64,000 nucleotides of DNA from Cryptomeria japonica. Taxonomy: Eukaryota; Streptophyta; Pinopsida; Cupressales; Cupressaceae. The stretch spans positions 150,475,744-150,539,743 of the forward strand of contig NC_081407.1 in NCBI RefSeq assembly GCF_030272615.1, written 5' to 3'. This document shows positions 9,371-24,300 of this stretch, piece after piece. The notes under the pieces are model-generated. The model worked only from the letters and a program-made list of their open reading frames with translations, was not told the DNA's origin and made no database searches. Each line of letters starts with the position of its first letter. Position 1 is the stretch's first letter. The translations under genes and the position numbers were made by a program.

Positions 9371-12300
9371 GTTGGATACTTGTTTAGCATGATCTGTTTT
9401 ACCTGAATCTCAATTATGTAATTAATAAATTATATCCTTGTAAAGCAAGTTAGGTTGCACGGAGAAGTTCTGAAAAATTCAGCATGAACTGATGCACAAA
9501 TTTTAAAACAAACAATTTATTGTTGGTGACAGAAATGCCCATTTGAAGCTATCCAGATCATTAACCTACCAAAAGATCTAGATAAAGATACAACACATCG
9601 ATATGGGCCAAACACCTTCAAGCTTCACAGGTAAGCAAGAGGATATAATAACTATAAAATCTGGGAGTGTAGGACCTTTATTAGGATCTGATAAATGTAT
9701 GAATATTGTTAATTATTGTAATACAGGTTGCCTGTACCAAGACCAGGACAGGTGTTGGGACTTGTTGGGACCAATGGTATTGGGAAGTCTACTGCACTTA
9801 AAGTCCTTGCTGGAAAACTGAAGCCCAATCTTGGCAGGTTCAAAGTAAGGTTTTGGATCTGAAATTTGATTGTTATAATAAATAATGTTAGAATGTGGCT
9901 GTTTGTTAAACAAATTAATTTTGAACGAGGTCCCAATAAAGGTTGTTATGGTTTGTGCAGAATCCTCCTGATTGGAATGATATTCTCACACATTTCCGAG
10001 GATCAGAGCTACAGAACTATTTCACTCGAATTTTAGAAGATAATCTGAAGGTCACCTTTTCATTGTTTTTGTTTTCTCTGTATCCTTGTTTTTGATGTAG
10101 TAAGTACATGATACTGAGGTTAGAAGAGAAACTCTAAATATACCATGATTTTTCATTGGCATTCTGTGATTTAGTACTGAGCCTTAAAACATCAAATTGA
10201 ATAGGGAAGAGTCGGAAGACTAGCAATAAATGCAATGTGTAAGATGATAGGGTAACCTGCTGAAAGCCCACATCTCAATCTTGTGAGTAGTAATGACCAA
10301 ACTTAAGGATGCATATGAGGAATTAGATTTTCTTTCAGCTTAATTTGTTATCAACTAGAACAAAGACTTACAGGCTGTGTACTAATAAGATTTTCAGACG
10401 TTTTTAAGTGTGCCAGTAATAATTGCTCATAGTATGCTTTTCTACTTTTGCGGTAACTTTTACATATTATATACTATTTTTTTTGTTTTAAGCAGTATCT
10501 GCAGATACAGTCAACTGATGGTTTATTGTTGTAGCAGGCAAAAATCAAACCTCAATATGTTGATCACATACCAAAGGCAGTACAAGGGAATGTGGGCGAA
10601 GTGCTTTCCCAAAAGGATGAAAGAGATGTGAAAGCTGAAGTTTGCGTTGATCTTGACTTGAATCAGGTTATTGATAGGAATGTTGGTGATTTATCTGGAG
10701 GGGAATTGCAGCGGTTTGCAATTGCAGTAGTGGCAATTCAAAATGCTGATATATATATGTTTGATGAGCCCTCAAGTTATCTTGATGTAAAGCAACGACT
10801 TAAAGCTGCGCAAGTTGTCCGATCTCTGCTTAGGCCTAACAGGTAAAGTCTATCTTTAATCCTTGAACCGAAAAACTTTGCAAACTTGCATACCAACAAC
10901 TGTTATTGATGCTTGGGTGTACTGGATTTTTCAGCTATGTTATTGTTGTTGAGCATGACCTTAGTGTCCTTGATTACTTATCGGACTTCATTTGCTGCCT
11001 CTACGGAAAGCCTGGAGTGTATGGGGTGGTAACACTTCCATTTTCAGTAAGAGAAGGCATCAACATCTTTTTGGCTGGGTTTGTTCCCACTGAAAATCTT
11101 CGATTTCGAGATGAATCGCTGACATTCAAGGTGAATTTTTGAACAAGCATATGGTTAGAACTTTTTTTCTGTTTTTCACGCAATAAGATTGTCAAAGTTT
11201 TTATTGTTTTCAGGTTGCAGAGACACCACAAGAAAGTGCAGAAGAAATAAAAAGCTATGCACGGTACAGATATCCAAGCATGTCAAAAACTCAGGGTGAT
11301 TTCAAGCTTAGCGTAAAAGAGGGAGAATTTACAGATTCTCAGATTGTTGTAATGTTGGGAGAAAATGGAACAGGAAAGACTACTTTCATACGCATGCTGG
11401 TATGCACATTGCATTATATTGGTTGACTGAGTCATTTTGGTTACAGACATAAAACTGGAAAGATCAATTGAATTCAAGGGCAGATTTTCAAGATTTTTAA
11501 TCTTGTATCACATATATATTTTAAATTCTTAACCCATTTTCTGTTGCAGGCTGGCTTGTTGAAGCCAGATACAGTTGAAAATTCAGAGGTGGAGATACCT
11601 GAATTTAATGTCTCATATAAGCCACAGAAGATCAGCCCAAAGTTTCAGTCAACTGTGAGGCATTTATTGCACCAAAAGATTCGTGATTCATACACACATC
11701 CTCAGTTCAATACTGATGTCATGAAGCCCCTTCAAATTGAACAACTCATGGATCAAGAAGTTGTAAATCTTTCTGGTGGAGAATTACAAAGAGTGGCACT
11801 GTGCTTATGTCTTGGCAAGGTTTGTGCTGTTAATATTAAACTCAGTTTAGATCTTCTTTCTCTTTCTTCCTCTATAAATCCAGCATTGAAAGAGAAAATA
11901 TAAATAGTCGCTTTTCTTTTAGAGACATTCAATCACAAAGCTGAGAGTCAGAATTCTCTCCTGAAAGAAGTCAATCTCTTAATTTTAAAGGAGAGTTAAT
12001 CCCATGGAAATTTGATTATATCTTCTTATTGAGAGGAGACAAATTGCAGTAAAACACATGGATGCCATTTTTTCTGTAGTAAGTGATCATCCACACATCT
12101 AGTAGCTCCACTTCCTAGTGCAACGGACCATAAAAAATCTTGCCACTTTCTACCTGAATCCATTCCAAAATGTTACCGTTTTACACTGTCAAAAAGTTTG
12201 CAAATTTACTTTGTTTTCCTGGCACGTAGCACATACAGCTTCTGTGAACATTGCCTTGTCTTGACTGCTAAATTCTGTTGAAGAATCAGCCATCCCAATA

Positions 12301-15300
12301 CTTTCTACCTCAAATGCAGTTCTAGTCTCAAAATTACTTTTCATACCCATGCTGATGCAACTATGGCTCATCAGAATCTTGAGTTTGTCACTTTTTGGCA
12401 AGACAACATTTAAGACTTATGCCCATTCTTGTTGTAGAACTATTAGTCACCTATTAGTGGAGGGATTCACACACCAACTTCAACTTCTACAAACAGCTTT
12501 AGAGTCTATGTATGCATTTAAAATATGCATTCATGTGGAATAGCCATGCAGAGTTCTAAGTAAATGGGCCTATTTTCCCTTGCTAATAGTTGGCTGTTAT
12601 TTAATGTCCTGCAGTTGCTTCCATTTGTTCTGATCTTCATTCCATAATTCCTACCATTGAAAAAAACCCTTTTGTGGCAAGCATTTCCTTCCTAGACTAG
12701 TAAGTTTACTTGGTTGTTGTCTAGACAAGGAAAAGGTCCAGAGAAGTCTTCCAGCTAGGCCCGAGGTGTCACAAGGGCTGTCAGACTCATAATGTGATTG
12801 GCTAATGAAAAGTTGTGATGCTTGTCAGATCTTTCTAAAATGTTATTGAACTTCTGATTCTGAACACTCTTGGCTCAACAAGCACATCAATAGGATGAAG
12901 GAGATCTTTTATGCCTTATGTATTCAAGGATGTTATGACCCTGGGTTGGAGCAAGTCTGCTATAGGATGTCTAACATTAATTGATCAAGCCTCAAACCAT
13001 TTATTTTCTGTCAAGTGCTGTAAACTCTGATGTTACCACTATCTTTGAGTATGGTGTATAGATCCCAAGGTGGGGAATGCATCATCAAACTGACACCTTG
13101 TTTCTCACAACAGCAACAATTTCAATAGTAATTCAAGTTTGTTAAACCCTACTTTGGAAGGGAAAAGCAATGCTAGTAAAACATATGGTCTGCTGTCAGA
13201 AGCCTGTTAAAAAGTAATTTTCGCTATCTGAGAAAGATCTATAGTGAACCAAACTTGTATTTTATTTCTGAACTTGAATAACAACTATTTCATTAGTCAG
13301 CCTGGGAAATATCAGTCCCCTAGGGGATACTTCAATATCTAAAATATCACCTGGGTTAGTAATATTCTAATGGAGGTTTAACCAGTTAAGTAGTTTGTCT
13401 TGGCTTGGTTGATAATGATGGATTCTGTTTTTTCCATATTATTCATTGCTCCTGAGGTTTTAGCCAAGAAAATTTTCCTTATGCTCATTCTAGAGTCAGT
13501 TCTAATGTCAGACTACATTATTTGCAAGCATATGTTGATAAGTAAATGGTGCCCACAAAAACAAACATGGCTAAGCACACGGTGGTACTCAGTAGATTAT
13601 ACTGCAGCTGTTCCAAACTTCCAACAACTACCATGTCTATGATGGCTACTCTTCCCAGATCAGCTGCAGCGAGAAGCAAAAGCAGTTTGGAGAGCACATA
13701 CATCCCATGCTTCAATAGCTGGATATATCCAGCCTCACATATTTCAACTTCATTGATTGTAAAATATTCAGCAGCCTTTGGTTTATTTTTATTTTTAGTG
13801 GTCTTTCCCCTGCTGCTGCTCCAACCTGAATACTTAAAAAAACTAGAGTCAAAATTGATATATTTTTTGAGCGTGTATTATCCAAGCACAGGCAAGTATT
13901 CATTCTTAAATTGCGAGGTTTTGCCAAGTAGTCAGTGAGTTTTTTACCAAGTCACGGGCAAGTTTTTTAGGAAAAACAACTAAGGACTAAGCTATTGCAC
14001 AAGTAAATTGTGAGTTGTTTTGACTCACGAGTTTTTCATCTATGGTCAAATCAATGTCTATGTAGAGCTTCCTATAGAATGTTAATGGTGTTAGCATTTT
14101 AACCCACACCTGTTAGTGCAAAATAAAATGGAATAAATGTGCAGTAGAATTGCTTTTCAGATGAGAAGGGGAAGCTTCCTATAATTAAAAATTCACCCAA
14201 ATTTAGACAATATATACTTTCTATTCACAATATTTACTGTGGATTTTTGGGGTTGATTTGGACTATGGAATGCAAACAAACTAAATAACAATCATATCTT
14301 TTTATTTATTAATCTAGAGCACAAGGTGATTCAGCACATCAATACTGAACAAAAGCTTTTTGGGTTTATGGATTGAAATAAATCCCTAATATAACATGCA
14401 TGTGTTTTTTAGCTAAAAGTAGAGACTAAACAATGCAAGTGTGCATACAAATTGAATAGATTCAAAATATATAAACACAAACGCTTTGGTAAATTAACTC
14501 AAGGGAGCGGTACAAAGCCACGCTGTCCATATTTAATTAGACCTGCTTTACAAAGTTTGCAAATTTGATAGAAGCTATTCAATCTATCTTAGTACACATA
14601 ACAAGACATCTCAATAGACATTTACAAGAAAAATAGGGGTTCTGAAATTCATTGAGTGAATAACTAATTGTAGATAACAATAACACTCGATGAGCAATAA
14701 TTTCAATGATAGACAAATGTGAGAATTACCATTGATAAAATGCATGGAAAATAATGACACTTATTTATATTGTTTATGAATGTATATGTAAAACTAAATG
14801 AATTAAATTGGCTAAACTTCAACTTTAGCTAGACTACTTGCATGCCTTGCAATCTTTATTATAAAATAATCGTATTCACTAATTCTAACTCTTAAGACAT
14901 GACATTGCTAGTTCCGCCCTTTTGCTCTTCTAGTCATCATTGTTTTCAATATATCTTGAATGTAAAGCTTGCATGAGCTACTTATCTCCAGAAAAGAAGT
15001 TAGAAGAGTCAAGACAAAACATAGAAGGTGTTGGTCTATTTTTTAAGAAGTGTCAACGTATGAGTTACAAATCGCACCAAAACTATGAATAGAAAAGAGG
15101 CATAATTCACTAAACTAGAATGCAGTTGGCAAAAATACATTGTTATAGTCAACTAAATAAATAATTATTATGTTTTGTCTTTGTGGTGATTAATTCCCAA
15201 CTAGTTGTGAGTTGGCAATTGGCAGTGATTGGTAGCCTTAACCAACTCAATACATTATTCATATGTAGTTTATATTCGGGATGACTCTCCAATGTTACTG

Positions 15301-18300
15301 TACTTATTACACATCTGGTAATTGGCAATAAAGATATATCTTCCGAATATGTTGCAATGAATTATATTCCTATGTTCTGTGAATTTACGTTTCCATTTAC
15401 TCTGTAATATTGCAAGTAGAATAAGCAAGTAAACATTTGACATTGTCGCCAATTTAAACTTAGCATATCAGAACTCACAAGCAAGAATCGTGGCATTCTA
15501 ATGGGACAGCCCATTAACGAACCAATACAAGCCAATAAAGAACAAGAGGATCAATTGACACAAAACCTAATAATCATTGGGACATCTCGTTACAAGAGCA
15601 CATTCAAAGGGAAGCTCTCATCAGGGAGGTCCTTCAGAGCACTACCTTGGACAATCTCACTATCAATGAGGAGGTTTATTGTCTGGGGCAAAGATTGTCA
15701 AGGTTGATTGCACATCACTTCATCATCCTTCAAGACCTATGGGAAGAGGAGGAATGCAACACCAACAGAAGATGTACCCTCAGGAATTAATGCCCGTACA
15801 ACCAAATGAAGACAAAACATGAATCCCAAGTGACCGAGAAGCGACAGAGGGATCTGTGAGAAGATCTCTTTGACTAAGAGAACAAAGTGAACGACAAAGG
15901 CGATTGAAGAGAATTGTCAAAGTGTCTAAAATCCCAAGCCCACTAAGAAGTAAGAGTTGAAGCATCAACCAAAGTCCTAGTTGGGAAGAAAGGCAAATAG
16001 TCGGTGTAGAACATACACAATGTACGCAAAGCAAGTGGGAGGAAATTGCTAGAAACTTACCACTCCCTAACGAAATATACCATGACCTTTTTGACGAGGA
16101 AAACAATCCATCCGTAAAGTTAACACAAAAGGATGAAGTAGAAACAAACCCCTAACTTATCGAAATATTCAAAGGCTATTCATCTCAAAGGAATTGAGAA
16201 TTGGAGGAATTGAACCGAAGAACCCTAGACGAAGAGAGTGCGGCAACGAACCTAAAGAGATATGGAGTGCAAGGGACATAAAGGTGGACATGTAGAGGGC
16301 GTGTATGTGATGAAGAGTGCAAAGCAAGCACCAAAATGTTGAGGTCAAGATAGTCCACCTTGGTCCAATGCACAAGGACGAAAGCAAGTGAGAAACATGG
16401 TGACTCCCCCGTTGAGTCTAAACATCAAGAGACAGAGACTCAAAATATATGGGAAATGGGTCTAAGGAACCTGTGAGGCATTGCAAGATGTGCAAAACCA
16501 TTTGGATAGCAAGAAACCAAGAAGATAAATACTACTAGCTGAGACCATTTCCAACAATGCTATGGGGCCATTGACTAGTTCACGAAGCTTGATGATGACT
16601 CTATAGTCTCCTAGGACGCATTGAAGAAGGTGTTTGAGGCAGAGTTCAAACTATTGAGAGATGACAACAAGATCATGGTGAAAATCTACAGCACTAAACA
16701 AGGGAAAAATGAGAAGATGCGAGCTTACAGTCGTAGGCTCAAGGAGTTGCTGGTTAAGTTGGAAAATCAGCCACTCATTGAACTGAAGAAGTGGTGGTTC
16801 ATCAAGGGATTGATCCCCTCACTACGCAAGAAGATTAAAGTGATACCTCCATCCTCATATGCTAATGCTTACAATCGAGAGATGGATATTGAGAGTGAAA
16901 ACAAAACATCAGCTTGAGGAAAGAGGAAAAAGATGATGACGAGAGCACTGAAGGTAGCACTAACGAAGAATCTAAAATAGTTCAAGCCCTACAATGGGAC
17001 ATGATGCAGATGATGATAGAATTGAAGGCCAAGAAGGGAAACTTAAAAGAAACCAAAGAGTTGTGGTGTACTAATTGTAAAGTAGGTCATACAAAAAATA
17101 ATTATCCGAAAAAAATTATTTTGTGACATCCATCAAGTACTAGGACATTCCACCAAGGAATGCCCATACGATCTAAAAACAAGAAGCACACAAGTGCTCT
17201 TCACACAAGGGGAACAATCAACCCCTCTAACCACTTGTCCTAAACCAAAAAATGACAACAATAATACATCTTCTGGTGGGTCCCACAATAGAAGAGGAAA
17301 TAAAATTGATACAATAATAGTGGGTCGAGAAGGAGAATACAATATGACTCTAAAGGGAGACCAAGGATCCAGTGCCAAAAATGTAGAGAAAGGGGTCACT
17401 CCACCAAAGAGTGCCAAAGTAATCAAAGCAAAAGAAGAATTCTTTGCAAAAAATGTGGATCGGGCAATCATGAAGACACCAACTACCCAAAACAGAAAAG
17501 GTATAAACATGATGGACATGAAGGAGCAAGACGAGGAGGTTTTGGCAATTACCAGAGCAGAAACGAAGAAGCCAATGTATCCAAACCCTCTTATGGAGAA
17601 GGAAAGACTCAAAGAGGCCAAAGCTGAAGTACAACAGGTAGTAGCCAACGAAAGGAAAACCTCCAACAAAGCGACAAGTACCTCATTGCGATTGGAATCG
17701 GAAAAGAACATTGTAAGGTAATAGACCTACAAACAATGCCACAATTGAGAGTGGCAATCACAAACATAATCAATGACAACCAAACTCGGCAACGGAAAAG
17801 TCCAAGTAAGAACCTGACAATACAACCGCCACCTAATGGTAAACAAATCACTATCCAATGCTACTAATGGTGAACATTGAGAGAAAGTCAGCGATCATCT
17901 AGATGGAAATCATGGTCATGGGAATGAGCCTAAGGAATACCATTGTTGATGGAGGCTCAGGAGTAAATGTACTGCCAAAAGAGGGAAGTGCTTGGGAAAG
18001 ATCCTAACGAATACCATTGTTGATGGAGGCTCAAGAGTAAATGTATTACTAGAAGATACCTGGAAGTGTCTGGGGAAACCCACTCTTTGGCCACCAACAT
18101 TTCACTTGGTACACGCCGACTAGGATGATATCAAGTTGCTAGGTATGTTGATGGCATAGAAGGTGATGATTGGCACACAACAATTCATGCTGAATTTTAT
18201 CGTCATCCCCTTGCAGAAGAAGGCGTATGACGCACTGCTTGGGAGAGGGTGGCTAATTGTAGTGAAAGAAGACCACAACTGGAAAGGAACACCCTTTCAA

Positions 18301-21300
18301 TCAAGAGTAATGGGATGGAGTACGTCATTGACCTGAAGAATCAGGCAATGAGCGAAGAAATGGCATCCTTTGAGTTAAAGTCTGAAGGAGGAGAATCAAA
18401 AGTAGATGAAGGAAATTTATGGAACCAAATGACAAAGGAATATTGATCTCAAGAATTGTTCCGAGGATGAGACAAGTTCCCTCAATGGTCTATTCCATTT
18501 GTAGATGGAAGACTACGAGGTGTTCCACTAAGTACAACATGTTACAAATCGAGGAGATTGAAGAAGACGAAGACAAAGTTACATAAGTCAAACATTTCTA
18601 CCAGAGTATGAAGAGGAAGGAGTGGTGAGAGTAGATGAAACATTGGCTCACAACTTTGAGCAAGATAAAACAATAAAGTACGAGGACTTGAGAATGAAGA
18701 AGGTGAATTTAGGCAACGAGGACAACCCAAAAACCAAAAATTATCCTGGTTGGTGATGATTGGGACCTAGTGCTAAAGGCAACAACTTTTAACATTTTCA
18801 TGGAGTATAAAGACACGTTCATTTGGACATATAAAGATTTAAAGGGTATACCACCAGAATTGTGTGCACAAAATTCCTCTCATACCGAGAGCACAACTGA
18901 TAAGGAAAAGATGCTACCAAATGAATAAAAACTATGCTACCAAAGGACAAGAAGAAATAGAAAAAAAGCTAGAGGTAGGCATAATCTTTAAGGTGGAAAC
19001 AAGTGAACGGGTTTCTCCAATTATGATCTCGTTGAAGGAAATAGCTAAAATACAAATATGCATAGAGTTCAAAAGTTTGAATGTAGTGACTATCAAGGAC
19101 TCGTTTCAAATCCCCTTCACTAACACAATACTGGAAGAAGTTGTTGGTCATGAGATGTCTCTTTCATGGATGGATTCTCAGGGTATAACCAAATAAACAT
19201 TACTGAAGAAGACAACATTTGAAGTTGAGGATGGAGTATATGCATACAACCTGATGCCATTCGGTTTATGCAATGCTCTGATGACTTCCCAAAGTATCAT
19301 CTTACATATCTTGGACAAGATGCCAATGGGGAACTTCAAAGCATTTTTGGATGATATTTTAATCTATAGCAATTAGGAGATTCACTTGAGAGTACTCAAA
19401 GAATGCATGGAGAGATGTAGAAGAGCACAACTAGCGTTAAATCTAAAGATTCATGGTGCCTCAAGGTAAGTTACTGGGCGACATAGTCTATAAGATAAGA
19501 CTAAAGATCGACCCCAAAAAATAAGGGTCCTCATGCAGAATGAAGTAACAAAGAATATCACAGGGGTAAAATCATTTCTTGGGCATGTTGGATACTATAG
19601 AAGACTTATTAAAAATTTTGCTCAAATTTCCTATTCACTAGACGTACTGACAAGGACAACCATGTACATGGGCTAACGATCAAGAGTAAGCTTTCAGTAT
19701 ATTGAAGACAAGGTTAATTAGTTCACCAATTCTTGCATATCGGGACTGGAACAAAGAATTTCCTATTAATGTAGATGCATCAAACAATGCAATCGAAGCC
19801 ACACTTGCACAAGTGGGACCCTAAGGACTAGATCACTCGGTGTTCTTCACTAGTTGGCTATTGTCGAAGGCAAAGAAGAATTATAGTGACCAAGAGGGAA
19901 GCACTAGGGATGGTGTACCCTATACAAAAGTTTAGACATTACCTACTAGGGATACCATTCACATTCTACGTGGATCATCAAGCCCTAATGTACTTGGTGA
20001 ACAAGCCAATCCTCCAAGGCCGGGTAAGTGGATGGTTGCTATTATTACAAGAATTCACATTCACAATCATCATCCAACCAGGGAAGAGTCATATAATAGT
20101 TGACAGTTGTTGAGGATCAAGTCAAGATAACCACCTGAAGGAGTGAATGAGAATATTCTTGATGCTCACCTATTCCAAATTGCAACACTACCTCCATGGT
20201 ACAATAGCATTGGAGAACACTTGTCCACCTCCACCTTCTCAAAAGAGATGCCACCAAGGGAAAGGAGTAAATTGGCTCTAAAGAGTAAAAAAATCCAACT
20301 TATAAATGGATTGTTGTCTAACATGGGGTCTGACAAAGTTTTGAGATGATGTGTCATGCAAGAGAAGATACCAGGAGTTCTCAAGGAAGCTCACAAAGGC
20401 CTCACTAGAGGACACATGGAACCAGATGCCACAACCCAAAAAGTGTTACCGGTAAGGTTATGGTGGTCGATAGTACACAAACTCTCGAGAGTGGGTGATT
20501 GGATGTGACACGTGCCAAAGAGTTGGTAGACCTCTCAAGTGGGATTACATGTTCCTTTCATAACCATAAAAACTCTTTGAGAGGTGGAGACTAAACTTCA
20601 TTGGTCCACTGACAGTCAATCAACAACACTGATGTATAGGTACATCGTCGTATCTAATGAAGTGGGTATGTGATGTCCCGTCAAATTAATACTAATTAGT
20701 ATTAATTATGAAATAAATTAACTTTTCTTATTTTATATCAGTTCTCATATTGACTAATATATTATAATAATAGTTAAGTGTTTATTTTCCAATAAAGCTT
20801 AATTAAAAGCTAAATATTAATTACCTTGTGTTATGCGGGAAGTTGGTTTTCTACGGGCTTTTCCTACGAGAATCCTACCCCTATCATTTAAATAAGGTCT
20901 GGCATGCAAGGAGGGATATGGATTTTGTTACACAGGAAATATCGAAAGCTAAGTCTGATAATCCGAGGGATATCTGACGGGAAATTGATTTCCTTTCGCC
21001 AGTTTAATTGGCCTATTGGAATCAAGACACAGGTGATTCACGGGGAAGGCATACAGTGGTAATTCTTCGTAGAGACTATTAGAGACTCAATAGAGTGCTT
21101 TCCTACCTATCGCAATAGTAGAACTAATGCAATATGAAGTTCACGAGAGGAAGAGGAACGCGGTTGGTGTAAGTTCGTTCGTAGCTACAAACGCTCAGAG
21201 GAGCAGCAAGAGTACTTGGCATGTGGGATGATTCTGGTTGCGGGTGGCGAAGACTCAGTGGTGCATCGAGAGTGGTGGTAGGACCTGCCGAAGGACCATA

Positions 21301-24300
21301 GTTTGGTGAAGCGGAAATATTGTGTCGAAAGCCTTTGCTTGGTGTGACAGACGTATCCTACTGGTGGTGAGACAGAAGCATCGTGCGGAAAGAATCACGG
21401 GCTATCGGAAGTATCATTGTTTCGAGGTACCTTGCAAGCACAAAAGTTAAACAAAGACATACAATCTATGTTTGATAGTCACGAAGGGAGAACCAAGACG
21501 TGCTACACGCAGGAGGATTGCAAGTAATAATCAAAAGGAGATATATATACGGTGAGATCGGGAACATCACCAATCACCCTCAACACGTGAAAAACATCTG
21601 TAGTGACACGAGGATTCACCAGGTGCATTATTGCATAATCTCTAAAAATAATGAATGTTGTTTGTTGATGTATGAATATAAAGCCAATGGAATGGAAACT
21701 CAGATTTCGTTTACGAAAATCACTGTTGAACTTATTCATAAATTTGCCAATAACTTACTAGCCATATTAAATTTCTGATGAAGTGGACATAAACCCTATA
21801 GATAATTAAGGGAATTTTACAGTGGTATCAGAGCTCTAAATCCTGCTAGCTTGTAGGGTATTTTCCAGAAAATTTAATGCAAACTTTCAGAACAATTTAA
21901 TGCACAGCTGAGTATGCACCAAGGAAATTATAATTTCCGAAGTACTAGGGCCCGTCAAAATAGATTTAAACTCTCCTTTAGCACAGAGTAGTACGTTTAT
22001 TCCGTTTGAAATTGAGAACATCCACATAGAAACTGACGAAGAAATTATTTTTGAAACCAACATGGGGGACCCGGATAACAATAGGGATCTGTTGGCTGCA
22101 TTAATCAGAAGTCAGCAAGATATGCAAGATAATGTTAACAGAATGACCAATTTGATGACCCAGTTTATGGCCAATAATATAAATCAGCACCAGAATAATG
22201 GAAGGCAGAATAACCAACATCAAAATAATGGGGGTAATAATGGGGGTAGAGATGAACAGTCAGTTAATAATCAGCCAGAAAGAACAGGAACAACAAGACC
22301 ATTTATGCCTACATTTACTGCTAGAAACCAGCCACCTGAAAATGAGCCTACAATAAGAGAAATTCAGGAAGAAATACATCAAGACTGGTTAGGTTCCGGT
22401 GAAGAATTCAGATCATCAATGACATTTAGGGAATATTTAGATGTCAGAATGAAACATAGGCCAAGAGGACAGCGGGGAAATAACAGTGAATTACAAAGAA
22501 AAATTGGAAAGATGTCCATTCCCTATTTTGATGGTTCCAGTAAGACAACTGCTCGAGCTTGGGTGCAAAAACTAGATACATATTTCCAATTAAACCCTAT
22601 GATGGAAGAAGAAGCAATTAAATATGCTGCATTACATCTTGACGGTGTAGCACATGAATGGTGGCATCATGGACAAATAACTCTGGGCCATAATTTGATA
22701 GGCACTTATGTTGAGTTTACTGAAAAACTTATTGATAGGTTCGATTCTAAAGACCCTGAATTACACCTTAAGGATCTGACTCAACTTAAGCAAACTGGAA
22801 CTGTTGAACAATATATCTCTGAATTTGAAAAATTGGCAGTCTTAGTTACGGAAATTTCTGAAAGACATAAGATTGTGATATTTATAGATGGATTGTCTGA
22901 TTCCCTCAAAGGGTGGGTTAAATCTTTAAACCCCCTTACTCCACAAACAGCTGTTAAAAGAGCAAGAGAATTAGAACCATCTTCAAAAGGAAATTTTTTT
23001 AACAAAGGACCACCTCCTAAACTGGAAAAGACAAACAACCTTTCAACAAAGATGATTTCCCTAGAAACAGGCTAGATAAGGAGGAAAGAGAAGAACTCAG
23101 AAGGAAAAAACTATGTTTCAGTTGTAGAGAAGCATGGCAGCCGGGACACAGATGTTTAGGGAAGGGGAAAATTCATTATATTGAGGTTATGTCTGACAGT
23201 GAGGATGAAGAAAATGTTGATCCTAACATAGAACGAACACATCAGAATACTGAGTCAGAAACAGGTACTAAACAAGGAGGAGGAGTCATAGCATCCATGA
23301 CAGGAACCCCACATTATAATATTTTCAGGGTTAGAGGAGTTTTGAATGGACAGCGTGTAATTGTTATGCTTGATAGCGGTTCTACTCATAATTTTATAGA
23401 TGCAGCCCTCGTAGAAAAACGTGGTTTGCAGACAAAAAAACATGAGGGATTTGATGTTAGAGTAGCAGGTGGAACAAATTTGTCTAGCACTCACAAAGTT
23501 CCTAAATTGAATATTACTCTTGCCAATTACACTGTTACTGATGATTTCTATGTGATTGATCTGGCTGACACTAATGTTATTCTGGGCATACAGTGGATGG
23601 AAACATAGATGAATATACACATAGCTTTAAAAGAATGGAATTCTCTTTTAAAATTGATGATAAGAAGGTAGTCCTTCATGGTATGTCTAACAGTGGTCCT
23701 AGGATCGTCAATGCGAAAAGAATGGAAGTTATTTTCAGACATGGAGATGTGGCATGGTCAGCACAATGTTTAATCTCCAACAAGGTTTCAGGTTTTGAAT
23801 CTAAATCTTATCAAGCTGATTTGTTAACAGTGTTAGATTCACATCATTTGGTTTTTAATGATATTCCCCTAGGAGTTCCACCTGATAGAGGTTTTGAACA
23901 TACTATTGAATTAGAAGAAGGTGCTAAACCAGTGATTACTACTCCTTATAGACACCCTAAAACATTCAAGGATGAAATAGAAAAAGCAATTAAGGAATTA
24001 TTGGATATGGGGCACATCAGACCTAGTTCTAGTCCTTTTGCATCCTCTGTAGTGTTGGTCAAAAAGAAGGATGGGACTCTTCAAATGTGTATTGATTACA
24101 GAGCTCTTAACAAGAAAACAATCAAGAACAGGTATCCAATTCCTCGAATCGATGAATTGTTAGATGAATTACATGGTGCTATTTATTTTTCTAAAATTGA
24201 TTTGAGATCCGGATATCATCAGATTAAATTAAGGGAACGAGACATTCATAAAACTGCTTTCCACTGTCATTATGGTCATTATGAATTCTTGGTTATGCCG

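Noticed and set aside
17133-17711. Minus-strand ORF of 192 codons
   Set aside because: It is the antisense shadow of the gag-protease linker of the old gypsy provirus, which is open on the plus strand.
22781-23742. Minus-strand ORFs in the chromovirus
   Set aside because: They are shadows of the plus-strand gag and protease frames.
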